From Exiguobacterium antarcticum DSM 14480 (lineage in GTDB: Bacteria; Bacillota; Bacilli; Exiguobacteriales; Exiguobacteriaceae): DNA of 64,000 nucleotides. Position numbers and translations under genes: made by a program. Location: positions 372,001-436,000 of the forward strand of contig NZ_JMKS01000005.1 in NCBI RefSeq assembly GCF_000685865.1, written 5' to 3'. Under the pieces are notes generated by a model. It was not told the DNA's origin. It saw only the letters and a list, made by a program, of their open reading frames with translations, and searched no databases. This document shows positions 1 to 9,036 of the stretch, piece by piece; the stretch's first letter is position 1, and each line of letters starts with the position of its first letter.

Positions 1-1
1 C

Positions 2-1156
2 ATCCGACGGGCCATCCGTCAAAATCCAGACAGTGTCATCTGTGTCACCGGTTGTTACGCCCAGACATCTCCCGCTGAAATCATGGCGATTCCCGGGGTC
101 GATGTCGTCGTCGGGACGCAGGACCGGCACAAGATGATTGGTTACATCGAACAATTCCGCGAAGAACGGATGCCGATCAACGCCGTCGGTAACATCATGA
201 AGGCAAAAGTCTACGAAGAACTCGACGTCCCGGCATTTACGGACCGGACGCGGGCTTCTCTGAAGATCCAAGAAGGTTGCAACAACTTCTGTACGTTTTG
301 CATCATTCCTTGGGCACGCGGTCTGATGCGTTCACGTCAACCGGAAGATGTCTTGAAACAAGCACAACAACTAGTGGATGCGGGCTATAAGGAAATCGTC
401 CTGACCGGTATTCACACGGGCGGTTACGGGGAAGACCTCAAAGACTATAACTTGGCGAAATTGTTAAAAACGCTGGAGTCCGTGACAGGTCTCGAACGGC
501 TTCGGATTTCTTCGATTGAAGCGAGTCAAATCACAGATGAAGTACTGGACGTCTTAAAAGATTCGCCGATCGTCGTCCGGCATCTCCATGTTCCGATTCA
601 ATCGGCATCGGATACGGTCTTGCGCCGGATGCGCCGGAAATACACGATGGCGGAGTTTGGTGAACGGATTACTCGCTTAAAAGAAGTCTTGCCGGATTGT
701 GCGATCACGTCTGACGTCATCGTCGGTTTCCCGGGGGAGACGGAAGAAGAGTTCATGGAGACGTTTAACTTCATCAACGATCACAAGTTCAGCGAACTGC
801 ATGTCTTCCCGTATTCGAAACGGACCGGAACACCGGCTGCGATGATGGAGGATCAAGTGGATGAACACGTGAAAGAACAACGTGTCGCTCGGTTGATTGC
901 CTTATCGGATCAACTGGCGAAAGAATATGCTTCGAAATACGAGGGAGAACTGCTTGAAATCATTCCGGAAGAATTTTCGGAAGAAGCAGGGGGTCGTCTC
1001 GTCGGCTATACCGACAATTACTTACGTGTCGCGATCGAAGGGGACGAATCATTGATTGGTCAACTCGTTCGTGTCAAAATCACTAAAGCGGGTTATCCGA
1101 TGAACGACGGACAATTCGTCCGCGTCATGGAGACATTAAAAGAACAAGCGATCTGA
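2..1156 (+). CDS. mtaB: tRNA t6A37 methylthiotransferase MtaB (3' part; 5' end outside window)
   Basis: MtaB is a radical-SAM enzyme that converts t6A37 to ms2t6A37 in tRNAs reading ANN codons. The frame is open from base 2, upstream of the first ATG at 83, and reads VTGCYAQ, the conserved end of the N-terminal methylthiotransferase domain, so the gene starts outside the window. The radical-SAM cluster motif CNNFCTFC lies at about 278-301 and is followed by the SAM-domain core (LTGIHTGGYG, SSIEASQ, VIVGFPGET). A TRAM-like RNA-binding domain forms the last 70 or so residues. The gene ends directly at the structured element at 1161-1403. In B. subtilis mtaB (yqeV) is followed by the rpsU region, which here lies 32 kb away. 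The identification is firm; other family members (MiaB, RimO) are less likely because the VTGCYAQ and IHTGGYG context suits MtaB. Confidence 0.93.
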   Translation: MRRAIRQNPDSVICVTGCYAQTSPAEIMAIPGVDVVVGTQDRHKMIGYIEQFREERMPINAVGNIMKAKVYEELDVPAFTDRTRASLKIQEGCNNFCTFCIIPWARGLMRSRQPEDVLKQAQQLVDAGYKEIVLTGIHTGGYGEDLKDYNLAKLLKTLESVTGLERLRISSIEASQITDEVLDVLKDSPIVVRHLHVPIQSASDTVLRRMRRKYTMAEFGERITRLKEVLPDCAITSDVIVGFPGETEEEFMETFNFINDHKFSELHVFPYSKRTGTPAAMMEDQVDEHVKEQRVARLIALSDQLAKEYASKYEGELLEIIPEEFSEEAGGRLVGYTDNYLRVAIEGDESLIGQLVRVKITKAGYPMNDGQFVRVMETLKEQAI

Positions 1157-1160
1157 AATG

Positions 1161-1403
1161 GGGGCTGACTCAAAAGTCATCCTCTACAAAGATAAGGGTG
1201 GCAGAATAATAATCTGCCACCCTTATCTCGTAAAAAAAAGAATTACTCGTTACACGCAACTCCTACAGGAAAAAGCGCATTTTTGCGCTGTCAGAGACAA
1301 ACAAGACCAGCTTTCCTGCCTGAATGAGGCAGGAAAACTGGCTTGTGTCTCGCCTGAGGAAAGGGCGTGAAAAGACGAGTAATTCTTTTTTTGAGTCAGC
1401 CCC
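1161..1403. repeat. 243-bp multi-hairpin element with 15-bp perfect terminal inverted repeats
   Basis: The element starts 4 bases after the mtaB stop. Its ends are perfect inverted repeats, GGGGCTGACTCAAAA (1161-1175) and its complement (1389-1403). Inside are a perfect 14-bp hairpin (1191-1204 with 1214-1227), a perfect 18-bp inverted pair (1233-1250 with 1375-1392), a CACGC/GCGTG pair (1253-1257 with 1365-1369), a short GC hairpin (1274-1289) and a long hairpin with small bulges (1294-1351). The pairs nest, so the transcript could fold into one branched structure. No obvious target-site duplication flanks it. A 70-codon frame crosses it but looks like a by-product of the repeats. It may be a MITE-like non-autonomous element or a structured RNA; the sequence alone does not decide. 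Confidence 0.75.
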
Positions 1404-1427
1404 TTATTTTTGGAGTGACAAATTATT

Positions 1428-1456
1428 TTGTTTTCAAGTAACGGATACGCTACACT
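1428..1456 (+). promoter_or_regulatory. Putative SigA-type promoter of the pseudouridine synthase gene
   Basis: TTGTTT (1428-1433) and TACACT (1451-1456) are separated by 17 bp. Start of transcription would fall near 1463, about 30 bases before the ATG at 1494. It lies just outside the structured element at 1161-1403, so the gene need not depend on read-through from mtaB. Confidence 0.5.
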
Positions 1457-1493
1457 GAGTAAAGATTATAAAAGAGAAAGAGGACACAAACTT

Positions 1494-2189
1494 ATGCGAA
1501 TCAATAAATTCATCAGTGAAACAGGATATTGTTCCCGGCGGGCTGCCGATAAATTAATCGATGCCGGACGTGTGACGATCAACGGAAACGTGGCCGAGCT
1601 CGGCTCGCAGGTCGAAAAAACAGATGCCGTCGAGATTGATGGACAACCGTTACAAGCGAAGCCGGAGCTCGAGTATTTGATCTTAAACAAACCGGTCGGG
1701 ATCACGTGTACGACAGAGCGTGACATCGAAGGCAACATCATTGATTTCGTCAATCATCCGAAACGGATTTTCCCGATTGGGCGACTCGACAAAGATTCCG
1801 ATGGATTGATCATCTTGACGAACGATGGGGATATCGTCAACCGGATTTTACGGGCGGAAAACAACCACGATAAAGAATACATCGTAACGGTCGACGCACC
1901 GATTACGGAAACGTTCATCGAAGGTATGGCGAGCGGCGTCGACATTCTTGGAACGACGACGAAGGAATGTGTCGTTGAACAGCTCGAGTCGCGGACGTTC
2001 CGAATCGTTTTGACACAAGGGCTGAACCGGCAAATTCGCCGGATGTGCAAAGAATTTGGTTACCGGGTCAAACGCCTGCAACGTGTCCGGATCATGAACG
2101 TCGAACTCGGTGATTTACCGATTGGTGAATGGCGCGACTTGACGGAGTCAGAAATGAAGACATTGTTCCAGATTCTTGATCAACAATAA
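1494..2189 (+). CDS. rluF: rRNA pseudouridine synthase, RsuA/RluF family
   Basis: This enzyme isomerises a specific uridine of rRNA to pseudouridine. The 231-residue protein begins with an S4 RNA-binding domain (MRINKFISETGYCSRRAADKLI). The RsuA-family catalytic domain follows, with KPVGITCTTE and the catalytic loop GRLDKDSDGLIILTNDG, in which the first Asp is the nucleophile, and then LNRQIRRMC. The ATG at 1494 is chosen because AGAAAGAGGA lies about 10 bases upstream and the protein then starts exactly at the S4 domain; an upstream in-frame TTG at 1428 falls inside the promoter. The KPVGITCTTE context resembles RluF (23S U2604) more than RsuA or RluB, but the target nucleotide is an inference. 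Confidence 0.85.
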   Translation: MRINKFISETGYCSRRAADKLIDAGRVTINGNVAELGSQVEKTDAVEIDGQPLQAKPELEYLILNKPVGITCTTERDIEGNIIDFVNHPKRIFPIGRLDKDSDGLIILTNDGDIVNRILRAENNHDKEYIVTVDAPITETFIEGMASGVDILGTTTKECVVEQLESRTFRIVLTQGLNRQIRRMCKEFGYRVKRLQRVRIMNVELGDLPIGEWRDLTESEMKTLFQILDQQ

Positions 2190-2197
2190 GCTGAAAA

Positions 2198-2223
2198 AGT
2201 CGCCATGATGATGGCGGCTTTAC
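2198..2223 (+). terminator. Weak hairpin terminator after the pseudouridine synthase gene
   Basis: Nine-base arms 2198-2206 and 2211-2219 with one G-U pair and loop GATG. The T tract after it is short (TTACTT), so termination may be partial, which would let the next gene share transcripts. Confidence 0.45.
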
Positions 2224-2248
2224 TTGTATATACATAAGGAGGTTCATC

Positions 2249-3124
2249 GTGGATAAACGGGGAATGAGTGCGACCTTCGTCGCCTACGTGATTGGAGGAT
2301 TGTTACCGATCTATAAACTGTTTGCGGATGAGGTACCGGCATGGACGGTCGTTTCGATTCGCATCATCAGTGCCTTTGTCTTTGTCAGCCTGTTATTACG
2401 GATGACCAAGAAATTCAAGCATGTCAAACAGCTTTGGAAAAATAAACGCCAGCGTAATACCGTTCTCGCGGCTGGTCTCGTCCTTGGTGGGAACTGGACG
2501 CTCTATCTGTATGCAATCGGGGAAGGGTATATCGTCGAGTCGTCACTCGGCTACTATATCAATCCGCTCGTCAGTGTACTGTTCGGACTATTGTTTTTCG
2601 GAGAACGTTTAAACCGGGCCCAACTACTGGCAATGGTCAGCGCTATCAGCGGTGTCCTGATTTTGACGTTTGGGTACGGAAAGTTTCCGATCATCGCGTT
2701 TTCACTCGCGGTATCGTTTGCTTTTTATGGTGTTCTCAAGAAAAAGGCGGCAGCGGAACCGTTGTCCGGTTTATTTCTCGAGACGTTGGTGACGTTACCA
2801 TTTGCTCTAATGACGCTTAGCATCACTGGTTCAAATCCAATGGCTTTACCGACAGAATCCTTATTTGCCATCATCATGCTGGGTGTAGCAACCGCGATTC
2901 AATTGATGTTGTTTGGATACGGTATGCCGAAAATTCCATTCGTCTATGTCGGGATATTACAGTATATCGCCCCGACGTTGACGTTGGTGTTGGGTGTCTT
3001 TTTATTCAATGATATCTTCACGACGATTCATTTGATCGCCTTCTTGTTTATCTGGTTGGCTGTAGCCTTATTTACGATCAGCGGGATTTCAAATGGTCGG
3101 ATCAAAATGAAAAAAGTGTCGTAA
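2249..3124 (+). CDS. EamA/RarD-like DMT transporter, divergent paralogue
   Basis: A 291-residue integral membrane protein of the drug/metabolite transporter superfamily with about ten hydrophobic helices and two EamA repeats. It is clearly homologous along its length to the next gene (both contain SSLGYYINP or ASLGYYINP, VLILT.GYGKFP and PTLTL or PTLSL). It lacks several residues conserved in RarD proteins: the neighbour's WGLLPIYWK and HRIVWS read GGLLPIYK and IRIISA here. The GTG start follows AAGGAGG at 2236-2242. This suggests tandem duplication with one copy free to change substrate. The substrate is unknown; RarD itself has long been called chloramphenicol-sensitive protein without a proven physiological substrate. 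Confidence 0.8.
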   Translation: MDKRGMSATFVAYVIGGLLPIYKLFADEVPAWTVVSIRIISAFVFVSLLLRMTKKFKHVKQLWKNKRQRNTVLAAGLVLGGNWTLYLYAIGEGYIVESSLGYYINPLVSVLFGLLFFGERLNRAQLLAMVSAISGVLILTFGYGKFPIIAFSLAVSFAFYGVLKKKAAAEPLSGLFLETLVTLPFALMTLSITGSNPMALPTESLFAIIMLGVATAIQLMLFGYGMPKIPFVYVGILQYIAPTLTLVLGVFLFNDIFTTIHLIAFLFIWLAVALFTISGISNGRIKMKKVS

Positions 3125-3146
3125 TCCAGAAAAGAGGAAATGAACA

Positions 3147-4031
3147 ATGAATAAATCGGGCTTAATCGCAACATTAGCCGCCTATGTCATTTGGGGATTG
3201 TTGCCGATTTACTGGAAGTTGCTCGCAAGCGTCTCGAGCGAAGAAATTTTAGCACATCGGATTGTCTGGTCCTTCATCTTTTTGATGTTGTTACTATACG
3301 TCCAAAAAGCATTACCAAAGTTCGCGGGAGCCTTAAAAAATCCATTTACACGTCGACTCTTTTTTCTAAACGGACTGATCATCAGTATGAACTGGTTCAT
3401 TTATATTTGGGCAGTCAATCATAATTTTATTGTCGAGGCATCACTTGGGTATTACATCAATCCGATTGTCAGTATCATCTTCGGAGTATTCTTTTTTCGG
3501 GAAAAACTATCGCGGATTGAATGGCTGGCGATTGTACTTGCGACGATCGGGGTCTTGATTTTGACGATTGGTTACGGGAAATTTCCTTGGATTTCGCTGG
3601 CGCTTGCTTTCAGCTTTGGGTTTTACGGTGTCGTCAAAAAACAACGCCCGCTTGAATCAACCGTCAGTCTGACCATCGAGACGTTGGCACCGTTACCGAT
3701 TGCGATCCTATTTTTAGGTTACATGGGGATCAGTGGACAAGAGACGTTTACTTCGTCCGGCTTCGTAACGATCGGGCTCGTTTTGACGGGAGTCATCACG
3801 GCTGTGCCCTTGTTATTGTTCGGTTTTGGCGCCCAACGGATTCCGTTTACGGTCGTTGGTTTTCTTCAGTTCGTCGCCCCGACCTTGTCGCTTGCGATCG
3901 GTGTCCTCCTGTACGACGAACCCTTTACACGAACACACTTGATTGCGTTTACATTCATTTGGTCGGCTGCTTTGGTCTTTACGCTAAACGGATTGTTGAT
4001 TCGGAAAAAACAACTGCGAAAAGTCGCGTAA
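3147..4031 (+). CDS. rarD: RarD-type EamA family transporter
   Basis: A 294-residue, roughly ten-helix membrane protein of the EamA/DMT superfamily. It keeps the RarD signatures WGLLPIYWK near the N-terminus, HRIVWS, ASLGYYINP and FLQFVAPTLSLAIGV. It is the better-conserved member of a tandem pair and lies 22 bp after its paralogue, with its own AGAGGAAATGA ribosome binding site, so the two probably form one transcript. It acts in the cytoplasmic membrane as a secondary transporter; the substrate cannot be read from sequence. The family assignment is strong and the symbol is by resemblance only. Confidence 0.85.
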   Translation: MNKSGLIATLAAYVIWGLLPIYWKLLASVSSEEILAHRIVWSFIFLMLLLYVQKALPKFAGALKNPFTRRLFFLNGLIISMNWFIYIWAVNHNFIVEASLGYYINPIVSIIFGVFFFREKLSRIEWLAIVLATIGVLILTIGYGKFPWISLALAFSFGFYGVVKKQRPLESTVSLTIETLAPLPIAILFLGYMGISGQETFTSSGFVTIGLVLTGVITAVPLLLFGFGAQRIPFTVVGFLQFVAPTLSLAIGVLLYDEPFTRTHLIAFTFIWSAALVFTLNGLLIRKKQLRKVA

Positions 4032-4106
4032 AAAGATAGAAGTCAGACTTCTCACGTGATAGAATGGAAACAGAGTCTAAGGGATACCCTTAAGGAGGAA
4101 CTAATC

Positions 4107-4772
4107 ATGAATTTAGCAGGAATGATCGACCATACAGCGTTAAAAGCAGAAACATCACGTGCTCAAGTCGAAACACTTTGTAAGGAAGCACTCGAATACA
4201 AATTTGCAAGTGTCTGTGTCAACCCGACAAACGTAGCACTCGCAGCAGAACTCTTAAAATCAGATGATGCAGTTAAAGTCTGTACCGTCATCGGCTTCCC
4301 GCTTGGTGCCAACACACCGGAAGTCAAAGCATTTGAAACACAAGATGCGATCAAAAATGGTGCAACGGAAATCGACATGGTCTTAAACATCGGTGCGTTA
4401 AAAGACGGCGATCTTTCACTTGTCGAACGTGACATCCGTGCCGTTGTCGAAGCAGCAAACGGAACACTTGTCAAAGTCATCTTCGAGAACTGTCTCTTAA
4501 CAAAAGAAGAAATCAAAACGGCTGCTGAATTGTCAGTTAAAGCAGGCGCAGACTTCGTCAAGACATCAACTGGTTTTTCAACAGGCGGCGCAACGGTAGA
4601 AGATATCCGTCTGATGCGTGAAACAGTGGGTCCTGACATCGGTGTGAAAGCTTCAGGTGGTGTCCGTGATTTCGAAGGCGCAAAAGCGATGATCGATGCA
4701 GGTGCGACACGAATCGGTGCTTCTGCCGGTATCGCGATCGTCACAGGTGGTTCTTCAGACAGCGATTACTAA
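4107..4772 (+). CDS. deoC: Deoxyribose-phosphate aldolase
   Basis: DeoC cleaves 2-deoxy-D-ribose 5-phosphate into glyceraldehyde 3-phosphate and acetaldehyde, the last step of deoxynucleoside catabolism. The 221-residue protein shows the class I aldolase fold with both essential lysines, in VKTSTGF (Schiff-base Lys) and [10 protein letters not shown], and the acidic residue in EIDMVLNIG. The ATG at 4107 follows AAGGAGG by 8 bases; an upstream in-frame GTG lies in the promoter region. A possible extended -10 (TGATAGAAT, 4057-4065) lies about 40 bases upstream. No deoR, nucleoside phosphorylase or phosphopentomutase gene is adjacent. The next gene encodes a nucleoside-type binding lipoprotein, which may be a functional link, though a strong terminator separates them. 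Confidence 0.95.
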   Translation: MNLAGMIDHTALKAETSRAQVETLCKEALEYKFASVCVNPTNVALAAELLKSDDAVKVCTVIGFPLGANTPEVKAFETQDAIKNGATEIDMVLNIGALKDGDLSLVERDIRAVVEAANGTLVKVIFENCLLTKEEIKTAAELSVKAGADFVKTSTGFSTGGATVEDIRLMRETVGPDIGVKASGGVRDFEGAKAMIDAGATRIGASAGIAIVTGGSSDSDY

Positions 4773-4793
4773 GTTAAACATAAAGAAATGTGC

Positions 4794-4836
4794 GCGTCCT
4801 TTTTTCAACGAAAGTTGGGAAAAGGACGCTTTTTTT
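4794..4836 (+). terminator. Rho-independent terminator of deoC
   Basis: Perfect 10-bp arms (4794-4803 and 4820-4829), with a nested CAAC-GAAA-GTTG tetraloop hairpin inside the loop, then seven T residues (4830-4836). Confidence 0.85.
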
Positions 4837-4928
4837 GTTGTGGGATAATTCTGAATTTGATTTTAAGGTTAAGAAGTCAGACATCCCTTCCGATAATCCA
4901 GTGTAGAACAGTGGAGGGAAGTGGAAAA

Positions 4929-5906
4929 ATGTCAAAACGAATCGGGTTATCCGGACTTGCACTGACGATGGGTCTAGCAGGTTGCGGCAGTGTCATCGAT
5001 GATCCTCAGCAAGCAGTCAAGGAACGACGCGAAATGGCAGTCGTGTTGTCTGATGTAGGATTAGGCGATCAATCATTCAGTGACGCTGCGATGAGTGGGA
5101 TGTCGTTGCTTCGGGAAAAAGAAGATTGGTTCATCGATTATAGAGAATTGAGTGAAACGAAGTCATATGGCGTCGCTTTTGAGACATTGGCCAAACAAAA
5201 GCCGACCGTTGTCGTAGGTCTTGGTTTCATGGGGCAGGCAGATTTAGAAAAAGTCGCCAAACGTTATCCGAAACAACAGTTTGCGATTATCGATGCGGTA
5301 TCTGAGTTGCCGAACGTCTTATCGGTCACATTCAAAGAAGACGAGGGAAGCTACTTAGCCGGGGCAGCAGCGGCGATTCAGTCAGAAAGTGAAACAATCG
5401 GATTCATTGGTGGGATGAAGTCGCCTCTCATTGAAAAGTTCGAAAAAGGATACGTGGCAGGGGCAAAAGCTGTCAATCCAGATATCCGTGTCCTGGTCGA
5501 TTACGCGGAAGACTTTGCCGCACCGGATAAAGGAAAACAACTTGCGGATGCCCAGATGAAAAAAGAGGCGGATGTGTTGTACGCCGCAGCCGGTTTAACC
5601 GGGAGCGGCGTCCTCGAAGCTGCTGAGAAAAAAGGTAACAAAGCGATTGGTGTTGACAGCGATCAGACGGCGATTGCACCGGATGCGGTCATGACATCGA
5701 TGCTGAAACAAGTTGATCTCGCGATTACGAAAATTGGGGATTCGGTAAAAGAGTCGGGTCTCCAGTCGGGTCAAATCGTCTTAGGTGTCAAGGACGGCGC
5801 AATCCAGCTCGCACCGATTCGTAATGTCAGCTTCACACCAAAAGAATTACAGCAACTCGAACAGCTGAAACAACAGATTCTTGAAGGGAAGGTGGACGTG
5901 CAATGA
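4929..5906 (+). CDS. BMP-family solute-binding lipoprotein (nucleoside-type)
   Basis: A 325-residue lipoprotein of the basic-membrane-protein (BMP/Med) family, whose characterised members bind purine or pyrimidine nucleosides for ABC transporters. The N-terminus has a signal peptide ending in the lipobox LAGC, so the mature protein is anchored on the outer face of the membrane. Family features include [23 protein letters not shown], the [10 protein letters not shown] segment, GFIGGMKSP and [15 protein letters not shown]. The ATG at 4929 follows GTGGAGGGAAG and gives an intact signal peptide. No ABC permease or ATPase is adjacent. Instead the gene overlaps the following chemoreceptor gene by 4 bp, which suggests it hands ligand binding to the receptor. 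This role is an inference; the family call is firm. Confidence 0.82.
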   Translation: MSKRIGLSGLALTMGLAGCGSVIDDPQQAVKERREMAVVLSDVGLGDQSFSDAAMSGMSLLREKEDWFIDYRELSETKSYGVAFETLAKQKPTVVVGLGFMGQADLEKVAKRYPKQQFAIIDAVSELPNVLSVTFKEDEGSYLAGAAAAIQSESETIGFIGGMKSPLIEKFEKGYVAGAKAVNPDIRVLVDYAEDFAAPDKGKQLADAQMKKEADVLYAAAGLTGSGVLEAAEKKGNKAIGVDSDQTAIAPDAVMTSMLKQVDLAITKIGDSVKESGLQSGQIVLGVKDGAIQLAPIRNVSFTPKELQQLEQLKQQILEGKVDVQ

Positions 5907-7552
5907 CGTTACGGAAACGCTTTTTAGTATCGACACTCGTGACGATTGTCAGTGTCGTCGCCTTGATGGGCTGGACCTTATTCGAACTACGACAAATTCA
6001 ATCCTACAACGAAGATTACGGCAAACAGTTAGTCGAGATTTCAGAACTCGAGACAAAATTACTGTACGAGCAGGCTGCTTGGAACCGACTAGCCAGTCAA
6101 CCTTCAGAAAATCAGAAGGAGCAAGCGCTAGCGTTGAGTAAAAAAAATGAAGCTGCATTGAATTCGCTTCAAAAAGCGTACTTGATCGATCGTTTTCAAC
6201 AAGATTTGGACCGGGCTAAAATGAAATATACGACGTTATCCTCGGAACGGGAGACATTGCTAAATGAGTTGAATCCGATTACGATTCGATCATATGCTGC
6301 CCGAATCGAAGGGGTGTTAAGTGACTTATATACGTTACATACGAAGAACGGGGAATTTTATGATGTCTTACAACAAGAGGCAAAAGACAAGACCTTGAAT
6401 CTGACGCGTTCTGTCCTGATTGCGACATTCGTTCTGCTGATTGCTTTAGCACTGTACAATTGGTATTTCGCACGGAGCATCACACGACCGATCAGTCGTG
6501 TCGTAAAAACGGCAGAACAGATTTCGCAAGGGGATGTGTCACAACAATTAAAAATCTCGGGGCGAACGGATGAAATCGGTCGACTTGAGTCAGCAATCGC
6601 CCAGATGCAAGGGACGTTGCATGGGGTCATCGGAACGATCAGTCAAACATCGACGACGATCAATCAGATGAGCGAACAGGCGACGGCCGAAAATGCCAAT
6701 ATCGTTGAAGTATCTGGAAACATGACGCATGCCATTAACGAGATGGCGAGCGGGACCCAGACCGTCTCCGACGATTTACAGACGACCGTGAGTACGATCA
6801 CGGATATGAGCAGTTTATTTGAACAAAGTGAACATCGGGCCCAACAGGCGTTAAGCCAAGGACAACTTGCCGATGCGACGATGGGGAAAAGTGCAAGAAT
6901 CATGCAAGAGCAGGCAGAATCATTAGAAACCGCTTCGCTTCAAAATCGAGAGCTTGGTCACCAACTTGCCGGGTTTTTACAACAAACCCAACAGATTGAA
7001 CAGATGGCGCAACTTGTCTCGAGTGTATCTGCCCAAACGAATCTCCTTTCATTAAATGCGGCAATCGAGGCAGCCCGAGCGGGAGAAGCCGGGCGTGGAT
7101 TTGCCGTCGTTGCCAGCGAAGTGAAGAAGTTGGCTGATGAGACACACCAAGCGACACGATCGATCTTTTCACTCGTGCGTTCGATTCGAGCAGACGGTGC
7201 GGTCTTACAAGACGCTTTGCTTCGATCCGAAAAAGAACAAGAACATCAAGTACAAAACTTTGCTGAAGTCAAAACGGCGTTTGAAGAAACAAGAAGTCAT
7301 GTCGGAGAAGTCACGGAAACGTTACAGTTCATGGCGACACAGCTCGTTCACTCGAAACAACAAGCCAATCAGGTCGTCAATCAGGTCAGTTCGGTCAGTG
7401 GTGTGATGGAAGAATTAGCTGCAGGGAATGAAGAAGTCGCCGCATCAATGCGTGATCAACAAGCTTCATTTGAACAGATTCATCAACTGATGTTAGAACT
7501 GGAACAAACGACGATGTCACTCGATCAACAAACAAGTCAGTTCAAACTGTAA
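5903..7552 (+). CDS. Methyl-accepting chemotaxis protein
   Basis: A 549-residue chemoreceptor that signals through CheW/CheA to the flagellar motor. Visible parts in order: TM1 at about 8-30, an extracytoplasmic helical ligand domain of about 140 residues (4-helix-bundle type), TM2 at about 172-190, a HAMP domain (ITRPISRVV to LESAIAQMQ) and a long coiled-coil signalling domain. The receptor tip is highly conserved ([35 protein letters not shown]). Translation starts inside the end of the preceding lipoprotein gene (ATGA overlap), so the two are made together. No other chemotaxis gene lies in the window. The receptor probably reads ligand via the lipoprotein, but direct sensing by its own helical domain is not excluded. 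Confidence 0.93.
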   Translation: MTLRKRFLVSTLVTIVSVVALMGWTLFELRQIQSYNEDYGKQLVEISELETKLLYEQAAWNRLASQPSENQKEQALALSKKNEAALNSLQKAYLIDRFQQDLDRAKMKYTTLSSERETLLNELNPITIRSYAARIEGVLSDLYTLHTKNGEFYDVLQQEAKDKTLNLTRSVLIATFVLLIALALYNWYFARSITRPISRVVKTAEQISQGDVSQQLKISGRTDEIGRLESAIAQMQGTLHGVIGTISQTSTTINQMSEQATAENANIVEVSGNMTHAINEMASGTQTVSDDLQTTVSTITDMSSLFEQSEHRAQQALSQGQLADATMGKSARIMQEQAESLETASLQNRELGHQLAGFLQQTQQIEQMAQLVSSVSAQTNLLSLNAAIEAARAGEAGRGFAVVASEVKKLADETHQATRSIFSLVRSIRADGAVLQDALLRSEKEQEHQVQNFAEVKTAFEETRSHVGEVTETLQFMATQLVHSKQQANQVVNQVSSVSGVMEELAAGNEEVAASMRDQQASFEQIHQLMLELEQTTMSLDQQTSQFKL

Positions 7553-7568
7553 TTCGAAAGGATACACC

Positions 7569-7605
7569 AAAAACCCTCACCGGACTTATTCCGGTGAGGG
7601 TTTTT
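7569..7605. terminator. Bidirectional terminator between the chemoreceptor and M23 peptidase genes
   Basis: Perfect 16-bp arms (7569-7584 and 7590-7605) with a 5-base loop. A-rich and T-rich ends on the two strands allow it to serve both convergent genes. Confidence 0.9.
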
Positions 7606-7615
7606 GCATCAACTG

Positions 7616-8824
7616 TTAGAAAAAGTCACTTGGATTCAGTTCGTTCGTCCGACCATTGGCATTATATTGATAACCGCCATCATGAATTTCAAAATGAAGA
7701 TGGGGACCTGTCGAGTTTCCGGTACTGCCCAGTTTTCCGATTTGTTGGCCTTGTTTGACCTGTTGTCCTGCTTTTACGTTCAACGCGTTCATATGTGCAT
7801 AGACCGTCGTATAGGTTTTTCCGCCAATGCTGTGCGACAAGTAAACATGGTTGCCGTAAGGACCACCAGAGCTTGCCTGAATGACAGTCCCGTTCGCCGA
7901 GGCGATGATGGGGGAATTAACGGGACCGGCTAAATCAATCCCGTTATGATAAGCGTATCCATTACCTCCACTCGCGGCACCCATGCCTTGGGAGATGGAA
8001 CCAGTTGCCGGTTTGATGAATTTACCTTTTGCTTTTGAGAGCACTTTTGTACTTGTTTTCGTGATGGAAGCAGCTTGTTTTTCGGCTGCTCTTGCGGCAC
8101 GGGCAGCAGCTTCTTGGGCTTTTAATTGTGCGGCGGCATCCTGTAAGCTCAAGATGTTTGTTTCGATCGACCGTTTTTCTGTTTTTAATCGACTGAGTAA
8201 CGCTGTCCGTTTGATTTTTTCGGCTTTGAGTTCACGTTGTTTCTTTTTTAGCAGTATCCGATCATCGATCAAATCCATCCGCGTCTGCTTCAAGTCTTTT
8301 TGAGCAAGTGCCAATTGATGTTTGTTTTGTTCGTAATCTTTTAACAAAGAAGCATCGCTTTCGGCAATCGTGTTAAAAGCATGGAATCGACTGATCATAT
8401 CGCCGACATCCTTAGCACCAAAGACGGCTTCGAGTAACGGATCATCGTCTGCTTTGGATTGTCGGACGGCTAAGCGATCGCCTAACATTTTTTCTTGTTT
8501 GTTGATCTTTTCTTTTAAGGTACGGATTTTTTTTTCCAATTGATTGATCTGTTTACGGTTGTGATTCATTTTTTGTTGATTCTCGACGACCTGCAATGTC
8601 AATCCATTAATCTGCTGATCGAGTGCATAGACCTTTTGTTGTGCTCGTGATAATTGTGTTTTTTTCTTGGAGAGCGCTTTTTTTTGTTTCGATTGTTGTT
8701 GTGTATGCTGTTGTTGTTTTTCTTTATAAGAACTCGTTGCCCCAACTGGATGCACCAGCGGGCTGAAGAGTAGTGTCATCGTCATGAGTGAAAGACCAAG
8801 CGTTTGCTTTAAAGAGGATTTCAT
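7616..8824 (-). CDS. Secreted coiled-coil M23 peptidase (murein hydrolase)
   Basis: A secreted protein of about 402 residues expected to cleave peptidoglycan cross-bridges. A Sec signal peptide (MKSSLKQTLGLSLMTMTLLF, cleavage near GATSS) is followed by about 220 residues of heptad-like coiled coil rich in K, Q and E. An Ala-rich linker leads to a C-terminal M23 (LytM) domain with zinc-binding elements YHNGIDLA (HxxxD) and HLHFE plus VYAHM. This is the EnvC/PcsB-like layout, in which the coiled coil controls the peptidase. The start is uncertain: the ATG at 8824 gives a clean signal peptide, but the best Shine-Dalgarno (AGAAAGGA) is about 16 bases away; an alternative ATG at 8839 is almost on top of it. 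The gene is convergent with the chemoreceptor gene. Confidence 0.88.
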   Translation of the reverse strand: MKSSLKQTLGLSLMTMTLLFSPLVHPVGATSSYKEKQQQHTQQQSKQKKALSKKKTQLSRAQQKVYALDQQINGLTLQVVENQQKMNHNRKQINQLEKKIRTLKEKINKQEKMLGDRLAVRQSKADDDPLLEAVFGAKDVGDMISRFHAFNTIAESDASLLKDYEQNKHQLALAQKDLKQTRMDLIDDRILLKKKQRELKAEKIKRTALLSRLKTEKRSIETNILSLQDAAAQLKAQEAAARAARAAEKQAASITKTSTKVLSKAKGKFIKPATGSISQGMGAASGGNGYAYHNGIDLAGPVNSPIIASANGTVIQASSGGPYGNHVYLSHSIGGKTYTTVYAHMNALNVKAGQQVKQGQQIGKLGSTGNSTGPHLHFEIHDGGYQYNANGRTNELNPSDFF

Positions 8825-8916
8825 AGGTAGACCGTTCATTCCTTTCTGGATGTTGTACATGTTTTGAAATGATACCTGTTCTACTCTAACAAGAAATGTC
8901 TCCAATCATCGTTACA

Positions 8917-8943
8917 GTTTCATTAAAAATATTATATGGGAAT
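8917..8943 (+). promoter_or_regulatory. Possible SigB-like promoter facing away from the peptidase gene
   Basis: GTTTCA (8917-8922), a 15-bp spacer and GGGAAT (8938-8943) match the SigB pattern GTTTAA/GGGTAT with two differences. No gene follows on this strand before the convergent SDR gene, so it would make a short RNA, or it is a chance match in AT-rich sequence. Confidence 0.25.
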
Positions 8944-9036
8944 TATCAGGAGGTGATATTTTTTATCAGGAGCGATTAAGTTATAGTGACAACAGTTAAA
9001 GAAAACCGCTTGAAGAAAGGAAAAGATGAACAACAC

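Noticed and set aside
1158-1370. A 70-codon frame running through the structured element after mtaB.
   Set aside because: No ribosome binding site, and the codons are dictated by the inverted repeats; the protein has no domain-like sequence.
4163-4744. A 193-codon antisense frame inside deoC.
   Set aside because: It mirrors the codon pattern of deoC and has no ribosome binding site; Ser/Thr/Ala-rich composition is typical of shadow frames.
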